64,000 bases of DNA. Source: Adiantum capillus-veneris (lineage: Eukaryota > Streptophyta > Polypodiopsida > Polypodiales > Pteridaceae). A program made the position numbers and the translations under genes. Positions 1 to 10,373 of this stretch are shown in pieces (position 1 is the first letter of the stretch; each line of letters opens with the position of its first letter). The stretch is taken from contig CM043953.1 of NCBI GenBank assembly GCA_014529385.2, positions 76,282,872 to 76,346,871 of the forward strand, in the 5' to 3' direction. Under the pieces are notes generated by a model. It was given only the letters and a program-made list of their open reading frames with translations. It had not been told where the DNA came from and did not search any database.

Positions 1-413
1 GAAGATGGTAAGCTTCACTCACCAAGGATTAGCATGGTAACAATAATAAACATGATTAGCATGAACTTCAAAAATGCCCAGCCTCAATTCCAAGACCTCA
101 AACACCATGAAAAGTGAGGAGAGCTAGCAAGGAGTGAGGAAGAAGAGAGAAGTAGAAGTAGCTCTATGAGAAAGCAATAACCCCTTGCACATAATCACTC
201 ATAGATCTTGTAGCATAGCTTAGCATAGTGATAATGGAGATTAGAGAGATTGATAAGCAAGCATAAGCATTCTCTTGTGTGGATTTGCATCCATAGCCAA
301 GAGCTTGTGGTAGTAGGCACTCAACTTCTCAAGCTTGGAGAAGGAGATGGAGTTCTTGCTTCATAAGAGTGTGGGAAGGGAAGAATGAGAGTGAGAGAGC
401 TCTTGGGATGCTC

Positions 414-464
<51 letters not shown>

Positions 465-1138
465 AGATTGACCCCCTTCCCTAGGCTTTCCTTCAAGCTT
501 ATTGGGCCATGTAGCCCTCTAGCCAATGAGAGCTTGTCTCCGTTTGGGGCAAGATGTGTAGTCTCTTGACAAGTGTCCTTATTTCCCTCTTGTGAGGTTA
601 AGCTAGCACCCCCCTTGCTTAAGGAAGCTGCCCCCTTGCCTGCTTGAGTAATGTGCCTCTACACTTGACATGTGGCCCCTTTCCTTTCATAAGAGTATGG
701 GTCCTTGGTGCGGTGCATACTTACTACACACATCCCTCCTTTGTAGGGCTCGCCCCCCTCTTTGTAGCAAGATATTTGATCTTGGTAAGCAGGTAGGCCC
801 CCTGCTTAAGCACAGCCTTAGCTTAAGCAAGCTGCCCCCTTGCGTGCTTGGACCTTAGTGACTAAAGAGTAAAATTTAAAGACTATGTCTTAAGGATTTT
901 AACACTTATCTTTGGAGTCTTTAATGAAGACAACCCTAAGGGCTTTTGCTCCATTGGTTAACCTTGCTCTTTGATAGAAATTTTCTCATTTGGATCCCTT
1001 TACCATTGGCCCCGTGCTGAAATAGATCTATAAGGACATCTATATCTTAATCCTTGTTCCCTTTTATTCTCCCCCATTAAGTGATCAGTTTAATATGAGA
1101 AAATCATTTGGGTTGGTTAGATATTAGATTTTATGACA
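1..1138 (-). mobile_element. Partial Ty3/gypsy LTR (subfamily 2), 5' end at 1138
   Basis: Reverse-complemented, this begins TGTCATAAAATCTAATATC at 1138 and matches the start of the LTR at 63008 nearly base for base, and more distantly the LTRs at 35450 and 42754. It shares the same landmarks: the run after ATTTTCTCATATTAAA, clusters of AGCTAAGC/AGCATAGC, and CACTCTTA-type purine tracts. It runs off the left window edge, so the 3' end, primer site and internal region of its element are not visible. It interrupts the integrase of the older gypsy copy that resumes at 1139. No gene is supported here; the short ORFs in it are incidental. Confidence 0.85.
418..462. repeat. (AG)n microsatellite
   Basis: About 22 uninterrupted AG units inside the partial LTR. 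ORFs reading Leu-Ser or Arg-Glu repeats across it are artefacts. Confidence 0.97.
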
Positions 1139-2770
1139 ACTGAGCTAAGAATTTTATTTGTATACTCAGCTTGTCCATTTGCTTATGGGTGATAGGGAGC
1201 CGATTTTTTATGGATGACCATAAATTCATTAAGCAAATACTCAATCACCTCATCAAGAAAATGAGTTCCCCTATTAGTGATAATTTCTATTGAAATTCCA
1301 TATCTTGTGAACACATTCTCATACAAGATTGCAGCTGTGGTTCTGGCATCATTCTTTTGGGTTGCTTTAGCCTCTGACCACTTGGTCAAATAGTCCGTAG
1401 CTACAATGAAATATTGAGCTTGGGTTCTACAAGCAGATGGTTGTATTGGCCCAACAAAGTCTATACCCCATTTTGTAAAAGCTCTAGCCCCCATCATTGG
1501 TCTTAAAGGCATGCTATCTACACGGGTTGGCATTTTTTGCTCGTTGGCATGCATCACACCTTTGAACATATTCCTTGGCATCTGCAAAAAGTATTGGCCA
1601 CCATATGCCTACCATTAAGATTGCTCTTGTAGTGGTTTCACTATAAAAGTGACCCCAGCTATAATAGCATGTGCTTGTTTTATAATAGGAATATATTCGT
1701 CTTTAGTTGCACAAAGATGCAAATGTTGATCCTTTCCTCTTCAATATAATTGGTTTCCAATAAGAGCATAGTCTCTTGCTTGAGTTTCAATTGCTCTTTG
1801 GTGGTGTTTACTGATATCCTTAGGAAATGTTCGACTTGATAAGTAAATAACTAGAAAGTTACTCCACTTAGGAACAAGTAATATTCGAAACAATGTCACA
1901 TGAGTTATGAGTGCTTGTTTGTGGCATTAAGGACATTTTTTTACAAATGAGTGAATATCACTTCTCATAGTTGGCCAAAATACTCAAGTCTCATGATCCG
2001 TTGCATAGTTTGGTCTTCCGCAAAGTGAAGTCCCACTATGGTAATATGTGCTTGACTTAGGTATTGGGTTTCCTCCTTGGGATTAATACACAAAAGCAAT
2101 ATTCCATCTTGATTTCTTTTGTATAGCCTTCCAGCTAGTAATTGATACATAGCCGATTTCTCAATTAATTTGATTGTGTTAGGAAGTGGTAATTGCGAAT
2201 CCACTTGACCTATGGTCATCAAGGATACGACGAGGTTAAAATTGTATAGAGAGGGGTATGGATTAGGAGATTCTTGAGTCATCCGAGTAAGTATCAAGCA
2301 GATGTGAATAAGTTAGCTTCATTGTATACACTCTCTATCAATGAATTTCCCACTATCCCCCTCTGTCTCGTGACATACCTCACTCCCCTTGTCTCGATTG
2401 TTCTCTATTGAGATAATGATAAAAAAGCATAGTGTTATTATGTTTACAAGTAGAGTTATGGTTTTTTCTTTTGGTTGATTTTGTAGATTCTATCTTTGCA
2501 TTAACGTCTAAAGCAGAAGATGGACAAGAACAGTGATGTTGGTGCATACGTTGAATTTATTTACAATGGAGAAGTTATTAGCGTTGGAAAAATAGACAAG
2601 ACTTCAAGCTCTTTGGTCAGTGGTGCCATTTTTCACAACTACAGTGAAATCAAATTCCAAAAGAATGATGAACCATCTCACTATTCTTTCTGTGTTTCAT
2701 GGCTTGTTGACCAAGTACAATAAGTCTTGATGGTCCACAAAGAACACAAATTTGTTGGCTAATAGTTAAT
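1139..2770 (-). pseudogene. Duplicated gypsy RNase H-integrase segment (copy 1)
   Basis: Read on the minus strand this repeats the order seen at about 4770-3430: an RNase H tail (about 2770-2600), a zinc-binding module (2297-1965, QLLAGRLYKRNQDGILLLC), then integrase core (1587-1183) with GIDFVGPI, ATDYLTKWSEAKATQKNDAR and APYHP. Compared with the second copy it is clearly homologous but diverged, with an extra stretch of about 300 bp around 2300-2600. It is truncated at 1139 by the LTR. Frameshifts and stops make it non-functional. It lies directly downstream of the integrase C-terminus of the main element, so it is either a tandem duplication or a second nested remnant. Confidence 0.8.
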
Positions 2771-2819
2771 GTCTATACTTTTTATTTGTTGATTCTTGAG
2801 AGTCGCTTTCCTTTTGAGT

Positions 2820-4102
2820 ACCCAAAGCCGAGCTTCCTCCTAGGCTTCATCAGTAACCTATTGTCGTTTTATCTTTCTTTGCTTAGCTACATGTATTCTT
2901 TCTAGCAATTCATTGGTTAGTGGCAAGTTGTACTTCTTTAAACGACATCCACTAATCCAATTAGCCATTGGTTCACCATCTAGGGTGGACAACTTAACTG
3001 CTCCACTTGGAGATATATCTTCAATGATAAACGGTCCGTTTCCCTTTTTCTTAAACTTGGGAATGTGTTACTTAAGTGAATAGACTAAAACTAAGTCCCC
3101 TTTTTCAAAGATTTTTGTAATTAGACGAGAATAATAAAACTTTTTTTGTTTCCACTTTCGTGCATAGATGTGAGCTACAACAGTTAGCCTTTGCTCATCT
3201 AGCTTTTTTTAATCTTCAAGTCTCTCTGACAATTCATGTCCAGTCCACTCAAGATTCTTAGCTACCCTTAATGTCGGCAATAGAAATTCTATTGGCAGTA
3301 TGGCATCAAGACCATTAACAAGGTTAAAAGGTGAAGCATTTAAAGCCGTTTTGAATGAAACTCGATAAGCCCACAGAGCAGCATGGAGAATCATTTCCTA
3401 GTCTCTCCTTCCTGAACTAACCACTTTAGTCAATATTGAGATAAGAATTTTATTCGATTGCTCAGCTTCTTCATTTGCTTGTGGGTGATAGGGAGCTGAT
3501 TTGTTATGGATGACCATAAATTCATTAAGCAGATACTCAATTACCTCATTGATGAAATGAGTTCCCCTATCATTAACTATCTCTATTGACAATCCATATC
3601 TTGTGAATACATACTCATATAAGAATGAGACAGTGGTTCTGGCATCATTCTTTTGAGTTGCTTTAGCCTCGGCCCACTTGGTCAAATAGTCCGTATCTAC
3701 AATGATATATTGAGCTTGGGTTCTATAAGCAGGCGGCTATATTGGCCCAACAAAATCTATACCCCATTTTTCGAAAGCTCTAGACCCCATCATTGGTCTT
3801 AAGGGCATGCTATCTACACGGGTTGGTATTTTTGCTCGTTGACAAGCATCACACCTCCGAACATATTCCTTGGCATCTGCAAAAAGTGTTGACCACCATA
3901 TGCCTGCCATTAAGATTCCTCTTGCGGTAGAAAAGTGAGCTCCAGCTAACCCAGCATGTGCTTGTTCTATAATAGGAATGTATTCGTTTTCATTTGCACA
4001 AAGACGCAAATGTTGATCCTTACCTCTCCGATACAATTGGTTTCCAATAAGAGCATAGTCACTTGCTTCAGTTTCAATTTCTCTATGACGGACTTTACTC
4101 AT
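2820..4102 (-). pseudogene. Gypsy integrase: zinc-binding module, core and C-terminus
   Basis: 4102-3737 holds a HHCC-like zinc module (EQAHAGLAGAHFS ... RRCDACQRA) running into FEKWGIDFVGPI. 3685-3398 carries the core (TKWAEAKATQKNDAR; DRGTHFINEVIEYLL; APYHPQANEEAEQSNK), where the Asp of NDRG and the Glu region after the PQAN motif match the DDE core. 3394-3209 continues with LHAALWAYRVSFKTAL. 3180-2820 encodes the typical C-terminal segment (GPFIIEDISPSGAVKLS, LDGEPMANWISGCRLKKY). Stops separate the segments. It would catalyse strand transfer of element cDNA if intact; it is not. Confidence 0.88.
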
Positions 4103-4117
4103 ATCCTCAAGAAATGT

Positions 4118-4540
4118 TCAGCTCGATAAGTAAGTGACTAGATAGTTACTCCACTTAGGAACATGTGACATTTGAAACAATGGTATGGGTGTTTGTTTTT
4201 GACATTGAGGACAATACTTTACAAAAGAGCGAACATCACTCCTCATAGTTGGCCAAAATACTCCAAGTCTCAAGATCCTTTGCATAGTTTGGTCTTTAGC
4301 AAAGTGAATTCCTACTATGGTAATATGTGCTTGACTTAGGTATTGGGTTTTCTCCTTAAGATTAATGCACAACAGTAGTATTCCATCTTGATTTATTTTG
4401 TATAGCCTACCTGCTAGTAACTGATATATAGGTGATTGCTCCATTAATCCGATTGTAATAGGAAATGGTATTTGAAAATCCACTTGATCTATGGTCATCA
4501 ATGATACCATATTTTCCAACCATCGAGGTATCATTTCCAC
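4118..4540 (-). pseudogene. Additional zinc-binding module upstream of integrase
   Basis: This frame contains QLLAGRLYKINQDGILLLC, then SQAHITIVGIHFAKDQTM and FWPTMRSDVRSFVKYCPQCQ, which is a complete HHCC-type integrase N-terminal pattern. It is followed at 4102 by a second, different module of the same type. The same two-module order is found in copy 1 (2297-1965, then about 1750-1590), so the doubling predates the duplication and is probably a lineage trait. A third stray copy of the first module lies at 58097-58262. Confidence 0.75.
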
Positions 4541-4599
4541 GGAGAACAGATATGCATTTGGTAGATCATCGTCTACTCCTTTAGGTGGTTCCCCTGAAA

Positions 4600-6263
4600 C
4601 AAATCCTAGACAAATGATCTGCTCTCTGATGAGTAGTGCCCTTTTTCACAACTACAGTGAAATCAAATTCTAGAAGAATGATGAACCATCTCACTATTCT
4701 TCATGTGTTGCATGGCTTGTTAACCGGTGGTCCACAAAGAATACAAATTTGTTAGCTAAAAGGTAATGTCTATACTTTTTCACGACATAGATCATTCCTA
4801 GTCCTTCCCTTTTGGTGGTGGTATAGTTCTTTTCTGCTATGTTTAACTGTCAGCTAGCATAAGAAATAGGAAAATCAATTTTTTCCTCTCCTGGTTGAGC
4901 TAGTATACATCTAATTGCAAAATTGGAAGTATATAGAATATCTTATTCCAATCTGGTGCTTCCAATATTGGAGCTGAAGTGAGAGCTTGCTTAAGCTTCA
5001 TGAAGGATTCTTCACACTCATCAGTCCATTCAAAGTGTGTAATCAAGCTATACATGGGTTTTTCAATTATAGTGTACATGTAAATGAACCGTCTGTAATA
5101 TCCACAATGTCCCAAGAAGGCTTGAACCCTCTTGATTGTTGTTGGTCTAGGCAAATCAGCAATAACATGAATTTTATTCATATCAGTAGCTATGCCATTT
5201 TTTGACACTATATGTCAAAGAATGTTTCCTTGTCTACCCATAAATGTGCACTTTTCAGGATTTAAGCAAATACTATGAAGGCTACATTTTTCAAATACCT
5301 TTTTAAGGTGTTCAAAATGATCAGCTCGGATTGATGAATGTATGCATAGATCATCCATATATACTTCTAATAAATTCTTAATATATTATTTAAAATCATG
5401 ACTCATCAATCTTTGAAAGGTGGCAGGAGCATTAGTTAACCCAAAAGGCATAACCCGATAAGCAAAAATACCCCATTCCGTTGCAAAGCCAGTTTATACT
5501 GATCTTTTGGGTTAACCAAAAGTTGATTGTATCCAAATAAGCCATATAAAATCTATAAGCTTCTTTACTTGCAACTGTTTCTAAAACATTGTCTCTAATG
5601 GTAGCTCCATTTATTTTCTTGAGGTTGACACAAACCCGTAGTTTTCCATTCTTCTTGGGTACTACCACAATTGGAGACAACCAATCTGTGTGTTCAATTT
5701 CATAAATGAATTTGGCTTCCTTTATTTTTTTAATCTCCTCTTCAATCTTGCCGGCAAATGTCTCATTATATGTGTATGGCCTTTATCTACTTGGTTTCGC
5801 ATCATCTGTCATGGGTATGGTATGTTGACAGCTTTCTGGATCAAGACCCTTGAGATCTTATATGACCAAGGTATTCTTTTAGTAAGCTTAACAAAAGCTC
5901 TTCTTCTTCTTCTGTGAGGTCATTTGCAATGTAGGAAGGTCTAGGCTCTTCTCCTGGTTCGGCTAGATCTATCTTGTTTGAGTTTTCAGGTCCTTCATAG
6001 GACTTGCCCTGTTTTCGTAGTTCCCTGACAGGTTGTTCAACTATGATTTTTCTGTCCTCGAGAGTATATTTCTTGTAATGGGATGGAACACTTATTACAT
6101 TTGTACCATCCTCTTCTGTGGTTTCCATTTTGACCGTATATATCTTCTTTAGAGCTTTTTTCAACTCTTGATACTTCCTTTTCCGCTCAACTCGTGTCAT
6201 GACTATCCAATTTTTTGGCTTTGCTTGAGTTTCCTTTCTCATTTTTCTCAATGTTTTCGTCAT
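4600..6263 (-). pseudogene. Gypsy reverse transcriptase and RNase H with pre-RT linker
   Basis: 6263-5841 is the charged linker ahead of RT (ending DLTEEEEELLLSLLKEYLG). 5680-5432 has the RT finger motif SPIVVVPKKNGKLRVCVNL. Around 5360 the minus strand reads YMDD, the polymerase active site. 5208-4900 has the thumb and connection motifs (RVQAFLGHCGYYRRFI, KPMYSLI, FEWTDECEESFMKLKQAL, APILEAPDW). 4770-4600 is an RNase H tail. There are several frameshifts, so it is non-functional. Confidence 0.85.
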
Positions 6264-6863
6264 TTAATGTTCTTTGTTTGAAGGATACCTACCAATGATT
6301 TTGTCCTTGATACAATCATGTGTATCTATCTGCATCAGGAACTGTGTTCTACTGGAGATTGATGGCATAGGTCTAGCTTTCATGTTTCTGGTGTCTCTTT
6401 TTCATCTATACCGTTTGTTTCTTCTCGGGTTTTGGTTTAGAAAGTCAAAAAACTTTTCCTCCCGTCATTTCATGAGTACCTTAGCTCTGACATGTTATTT
6501 TTCTGACCCCAAATCATATGAGATAGTTGAATGTTTTTCTAACTCATCAGCTGCATCATGGTAGAGGTCAACAAAAACTTGTTGAGCTTTCATCAAGTCC
6601 TTGGATCTCAGAATTTTGTCTTCAATGTGGAGGGTTGAGATCATTGTATAAGAATTATTTCATAGTGGTCCTCATTGCAAAATTGAGTAGGCATACATCC
6701 ATTGTTGCTAAGATTTGAGTCCACTCAAATGTCTCAAACAAATGCTCTGGAAAGGGTTCAGGTACACAGGCTTCATCTATGAAATCCCTTTCTAAGATAC
6801 ATTATTCTCTTTTTAAGCTCTCATTTTTTGAAGCTCCACACATCCAAATAGGAGTGTCTTTGT

Positions 6864-7364
6864 TCAACCAAGATGGAAGCTTAGTTTCAGCCAAAGAGAC
6901 TGAATCGAACTCTTGTATAGGCGCATTTTCATGACATCTCTATAAGTGTCATCTTTTAGATTAACCCTTGTTATTGATCCCACTTGCTTCAAGTACAGAT
7001 AATTGTCTCCCCAATCTTGGATGATTTGTACTTGTCGCATGAAAGGTCTTCCCAATATGATTTCGTAATTGAGTTTCTTTCCAACGTCTACTATGGCAAA
7101 AGTGTGTTGATATTCAATCCCACAGGAATTAACTATCACTTTTTCGAGCAGTCCTAAGGGTCTTTCGATATGTCCATCAGCCAATTGCAATTCCATTCGA
7201 GTTTGTCTAATGGCTGGTTGTCCCCAGGATTCCCATACTGGTTTCATGGCTATGGCTATGCCTACCCCACTATCCAGTATTGCCATGGTTTCTGTATCAT
7301 TATACCTCACTGGAAGGGTTGTGTTTCCTTCTTCCACTTTGTAATATTCTCTAACTTTGTTCAT
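6864..7364 (-). pseudogene. Gypsy-type aspartic protease domain
   Basis: The frame contains PVRYNDTETMAILDSGVGIA, matching the retropepsin active-site pattern (D-S/T-G, here DSG), and later YEIILGRPFMRQVQIIQDW, matching the conserved I-LG-P-L segment that follows. In an intact element it would cleave the Gag-Pol polyprotein. It sits in the expected place between gag and RT. The open stretch is 166 residues but is cut off from its neighbours by stops. Confidence 0.8.
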
Positions 7365-8154
7365 TGGAACACAAATTGAATCTCTTTGTTATCCATTTTG
7401 TGTTTCAATTTTCCCAAAAAATTTGCGCTTAGCCTCGTTATTCCCACCTTCTCTAGAGTTTTTTGTAGATCATTCCATAAATATGGTTTGATTTTTAATA
7501 GTTCTCCTAAAGTAAGAGTGCATTGGATGGGTGTAGACATGATTGAATGGATGTTGTTTACTTCTAGGGTCTGTTCTGCTCTCTTTACTTGAGTGGTCTT
7601 ACACACTATGGATTCATCTTTGTTATCTCCCAAGTAAGAGGGTAATGTTTTCAAGGTCAATGGTTTAGACATTCCTGAAGCTTCAGATCCACAATCCCCA
7701 TACAAAGATTGTACATCCATGTCTATATCAGGAGCTAGATTGTCTAACCAAACTTCCTCTATAGGAGCCGACTAGCGTTAAACTCCCATCATTAATCTCT
7801 TTACATTTCTCCCATAAGTGTCCTGGCCAGTCTTCTTCTACAAATGGAATTCCATCTAAGACATCTTCGATGTCCGGTACTATAAGTTCTGGCTCTTTTG
7901 TTTCTAGGTGGGGTTCTACCACCACTTTGGATTTTTCAGAAGCTCCTCAGATTTTTCGTACTTTCAAGCTTGGGTTTTTGTTTTTCGAGCATCTCTTGCG
8001 TGACTCTTACCAAATTTTGATAAGCTTCAAGCTTAGCTACATCCATGTATGGAGAAGGATAGTTTTTCCATTTGTTTTCTATGCTTTGGCCTGCTTTAAG
8101 ACTCGCTTGGTAGGCTTCCAAGGATGCATTAATAGGCTCAAAAATTTTTATCAA
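7361..8154 (-). pseudogene. Gag-protease linker region, no recognisable domain
   Basis: Three short frames (8154-7936, 7925-7728, 7720-7361) lie between gag and protease. They are acidic or Lys-rich and contain no motif I recognise, apart from TLGELLKIKPYLWNDLQKTL near 7560, which fits the spacer ahead of the protease in plant gypsy polyproteins. Listed as part of the element by position only. Confidence 0.5.
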
Positions 8155-8485
8155 CCAAAATTGATCCTCCAGATTTCAAAGAGGTTTCTTTGATTTCACT
8201 TCCAGTTTCTTTCACCTTTTCCTGGAATAGCTTTTTTGCTTTCTCCTTGATTTTTGCCCGTTTGTTTTCTCATCTTATACCTTTTGTTTCTGCTTCTTTT
8301 GGTATTTTGAGAGGAAACTTTTGTATTCTTTAAATATCAGAGGAGTTATGTTTCTTTTTCTTAGCCTGGGCTCTGGTAATTACCTTGAATGGAACAATCG
8401 GTTTTCTCTCAGATGAGCTACTAAGTATCACTTGGACTACATTCACTATTGTTTTATCCTTGTTTAAGTGATTTTTAGGAAAATC

Positions 8486-10033
8486 TTATGGGAAGTGTCC
8501 TCCCTTTTTACAACATTGTATGCAATAAGCTTCAACTGGCTTGAGGTTTTTGTCAGGCTCTAGGTATTCATTCTTCCAATGATCATCTGCACCACAATTA
8601 TGAGAGTTTCCACTTCTTGGCTTAATCATGGGTCTTACCATAGGAGGTCTAACACCTTGATTAGCTACATAATACACTGGTGCAAGCTCTGGTGGAGTAT
8701 AAGTCACGGGTTCTTCCATTGGTGGTGGATGTGAATTATACCAATCTCCTTTTACCATTACTGTAGATGGACTAGGCTCAGCATAGGGTGTAATAGGCAC
8801 TAGTGCTTGTTTATCTATGACTCCCTCTGGATGCATGTACTTTACATGCACTCCATTATGTTCTGGATATGGAGGTTGTTGGCCCAACACGGATTGAGGT
8901 CTTTCCATATCCATTGGTGGTCTTTGAGCTAGGGCCATATTAGGTTGATATCTATACATGGGTTGTCCTTGTGGCCTCATAGGTACGTACTGAACATTCC
9001 CATCATAATTTGGTTGGTAATAGCACTCATTGGTCTCATGGTTGGTCCATTTACCCTTTATTGCACACCATTTTTGCGGCCTAATTGGTTGTCCTTGTTG
9101 AGGTATCCCTTGCCGTGGTCTCCTCATAGGTGCTTTTTGCATGTTATTCATCATGTCATTCATACTTTTGAGCATGTCTTTTATGGCTAAAAGTGGTGTT
9201 GTAGCAGCCGTTCCCACTTGTACTGGTTTAGTGGATGTTGTTTTCTCACTTTGGTTATCCTTAGGGACATCTTCTTTGTTGAAAATATCACAATTGTCTC
9301 CTAAGTCAATAGCAACTCTCACACACTCTTCTAGGGTTGTATGCTTCTTGCTATACAATATAGCATGAAGTTCTTGTTTAGCAGTCCCTCTAGAAACAAT
9401 GATACTAGTCGTTCTCCTACAGGTATCTCTAGCTCTGGGCATCTGGCAATGTATTGTTTCATTCAAGTTGCACAATCGCTAACAGACTCACCTTGTTTCC
9501 GTTTAAAGTTGTAGAAACAAGCAACTACAAATCCTTGAGCTAATGTATTCAAATCCATGATTGACCTTGGTGGAATGTTTTGGAGCCATATCAATGCTTT
9601 TCCTTCTAATGTCATTCCAAACCCCTTGAATTGAGTATGGAAGTCAACTATGCGTTCTGCTTTTAGCACTTGCTTAAAGCTTGCTAAGTGGTCGTATGGA
9701 TCACCTGATCCATTTTATTTTTTGACCCATTTTTGAAAATCAGCTGATCTGACACGTCTACTTGGTTCAACTCCTGGTCTCCTGGCAGTTGGTCCTGTTC
9801 CGAGTCCTTCAGAGCCAGTCTGTTGGAAATAGTGACTCATGTAGCCCTGGACGGGCTTTAGTGTCACCTGGTTTTCTTTGTGATGAGGTGGTTTCTGGTT
9901 TCTTAACATTACTCTCGGAAGACCTCTCATGGTGTTCATCTCTTGGAATAGTTTTTGGTCCTTGGTCCAATATCCAATCCCTTATGGAGTACCCTTGGTA
10001 TTTGGTTTGTTCTACCTCCTCAGGAGTCATCAT
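8486..10033 (-). pseudogene. Gypsy Gag polyprotein, frameshifted
   Basis: The frame starting at 10033 reads MMTPEEVEQTKYQGYSIRDW, a gag N-terminus. A +/- frame change leads to 9939-9715, and a TAA separates GSGDPYDHLASFKQVLKAE from the rest of the capsid-like domain (9669-9463: GKALIWLQNIPPRSIMDLN, FYNFKRKQGESVSD). 9475-8486 continues through an Asn/Met-rich and Pro/Gln-rich region to a degraded zinc knuckle (NCGADDHWKN..., CIQCCKKGGHFP) with a missing ligand. This would form the particle shell and bind the element RNA if intact. Confidence 0.85.
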
Positions 10034-10090
10034 AACAAAGTTATTATTACAACCATTAAGAGAAAGTTGGAATCACTTTTGGGCCCTGTA

Positions 10091-10373
10091 AGAAGTGCCA
10101 CGTAGGCTTAGAGAGAGAAAATGAAAATGTTAAATTGTGCATTTTATGTGATACTTTTTGCGCAACAAAAACCCAAAATGACATTCTTTGGTAGGTAACC
10201 GCCGTCTTTATCATTCTTATCCTTCGTTCTCTTTTCAAGAATCCAACTGACCGTATGACTAATGATTTGAAATGCCAACTTACAAGCGTTCCCTCCAGAA
10301 ACATAAGCCACACGAACTCTATCAACTCTAAACTTGATAATATGGTCTTCCCTCCCGAAACCTGATATATTTC
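10091..10373. other. Junction between gypsy remnant and element A, no gene
   Basis: The gypsy signal ends near 10090 and the next plus-strand gene starts by 10374-10416. I see no terminal repeat here; it may contain the promoter of the transposase-like gene and the lost left end of element A. Confidence 0.4.

Larger units (their letters stand above)
2820..10090 (-). mobile_element. Degenerate Ty3/gypsy retrotransposon body
   Basis: Minus-strand order is gag (10033-8486), linker (8154-7361), aspartic protease (7364-6864), pre-RT linker (6263-5841), RT and RNase H (about 5840-4600), two zinc-binding modules and integrase (4540-2820). That is the Ty3/gypsy order (PR-RT-RH-IN). No LTR was found at the 5' end: similarity stops near 10090, just before another gene begins. 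At the 3' end it runs into the duplicated segment. The stretches 6264-6863 and 8155-8485 keep no clear frame and are taken as decayed polyprotein linker. All domains carry stops or frameshifts. Confidence 0.85.

Noticed and set aside
2520-2723. Plus-strand ORF starting MDKNSDVGAY
   Set aside because: Its second half is antisense to the gypsy RNase H tail seen again near 4620-4740; not a gene.
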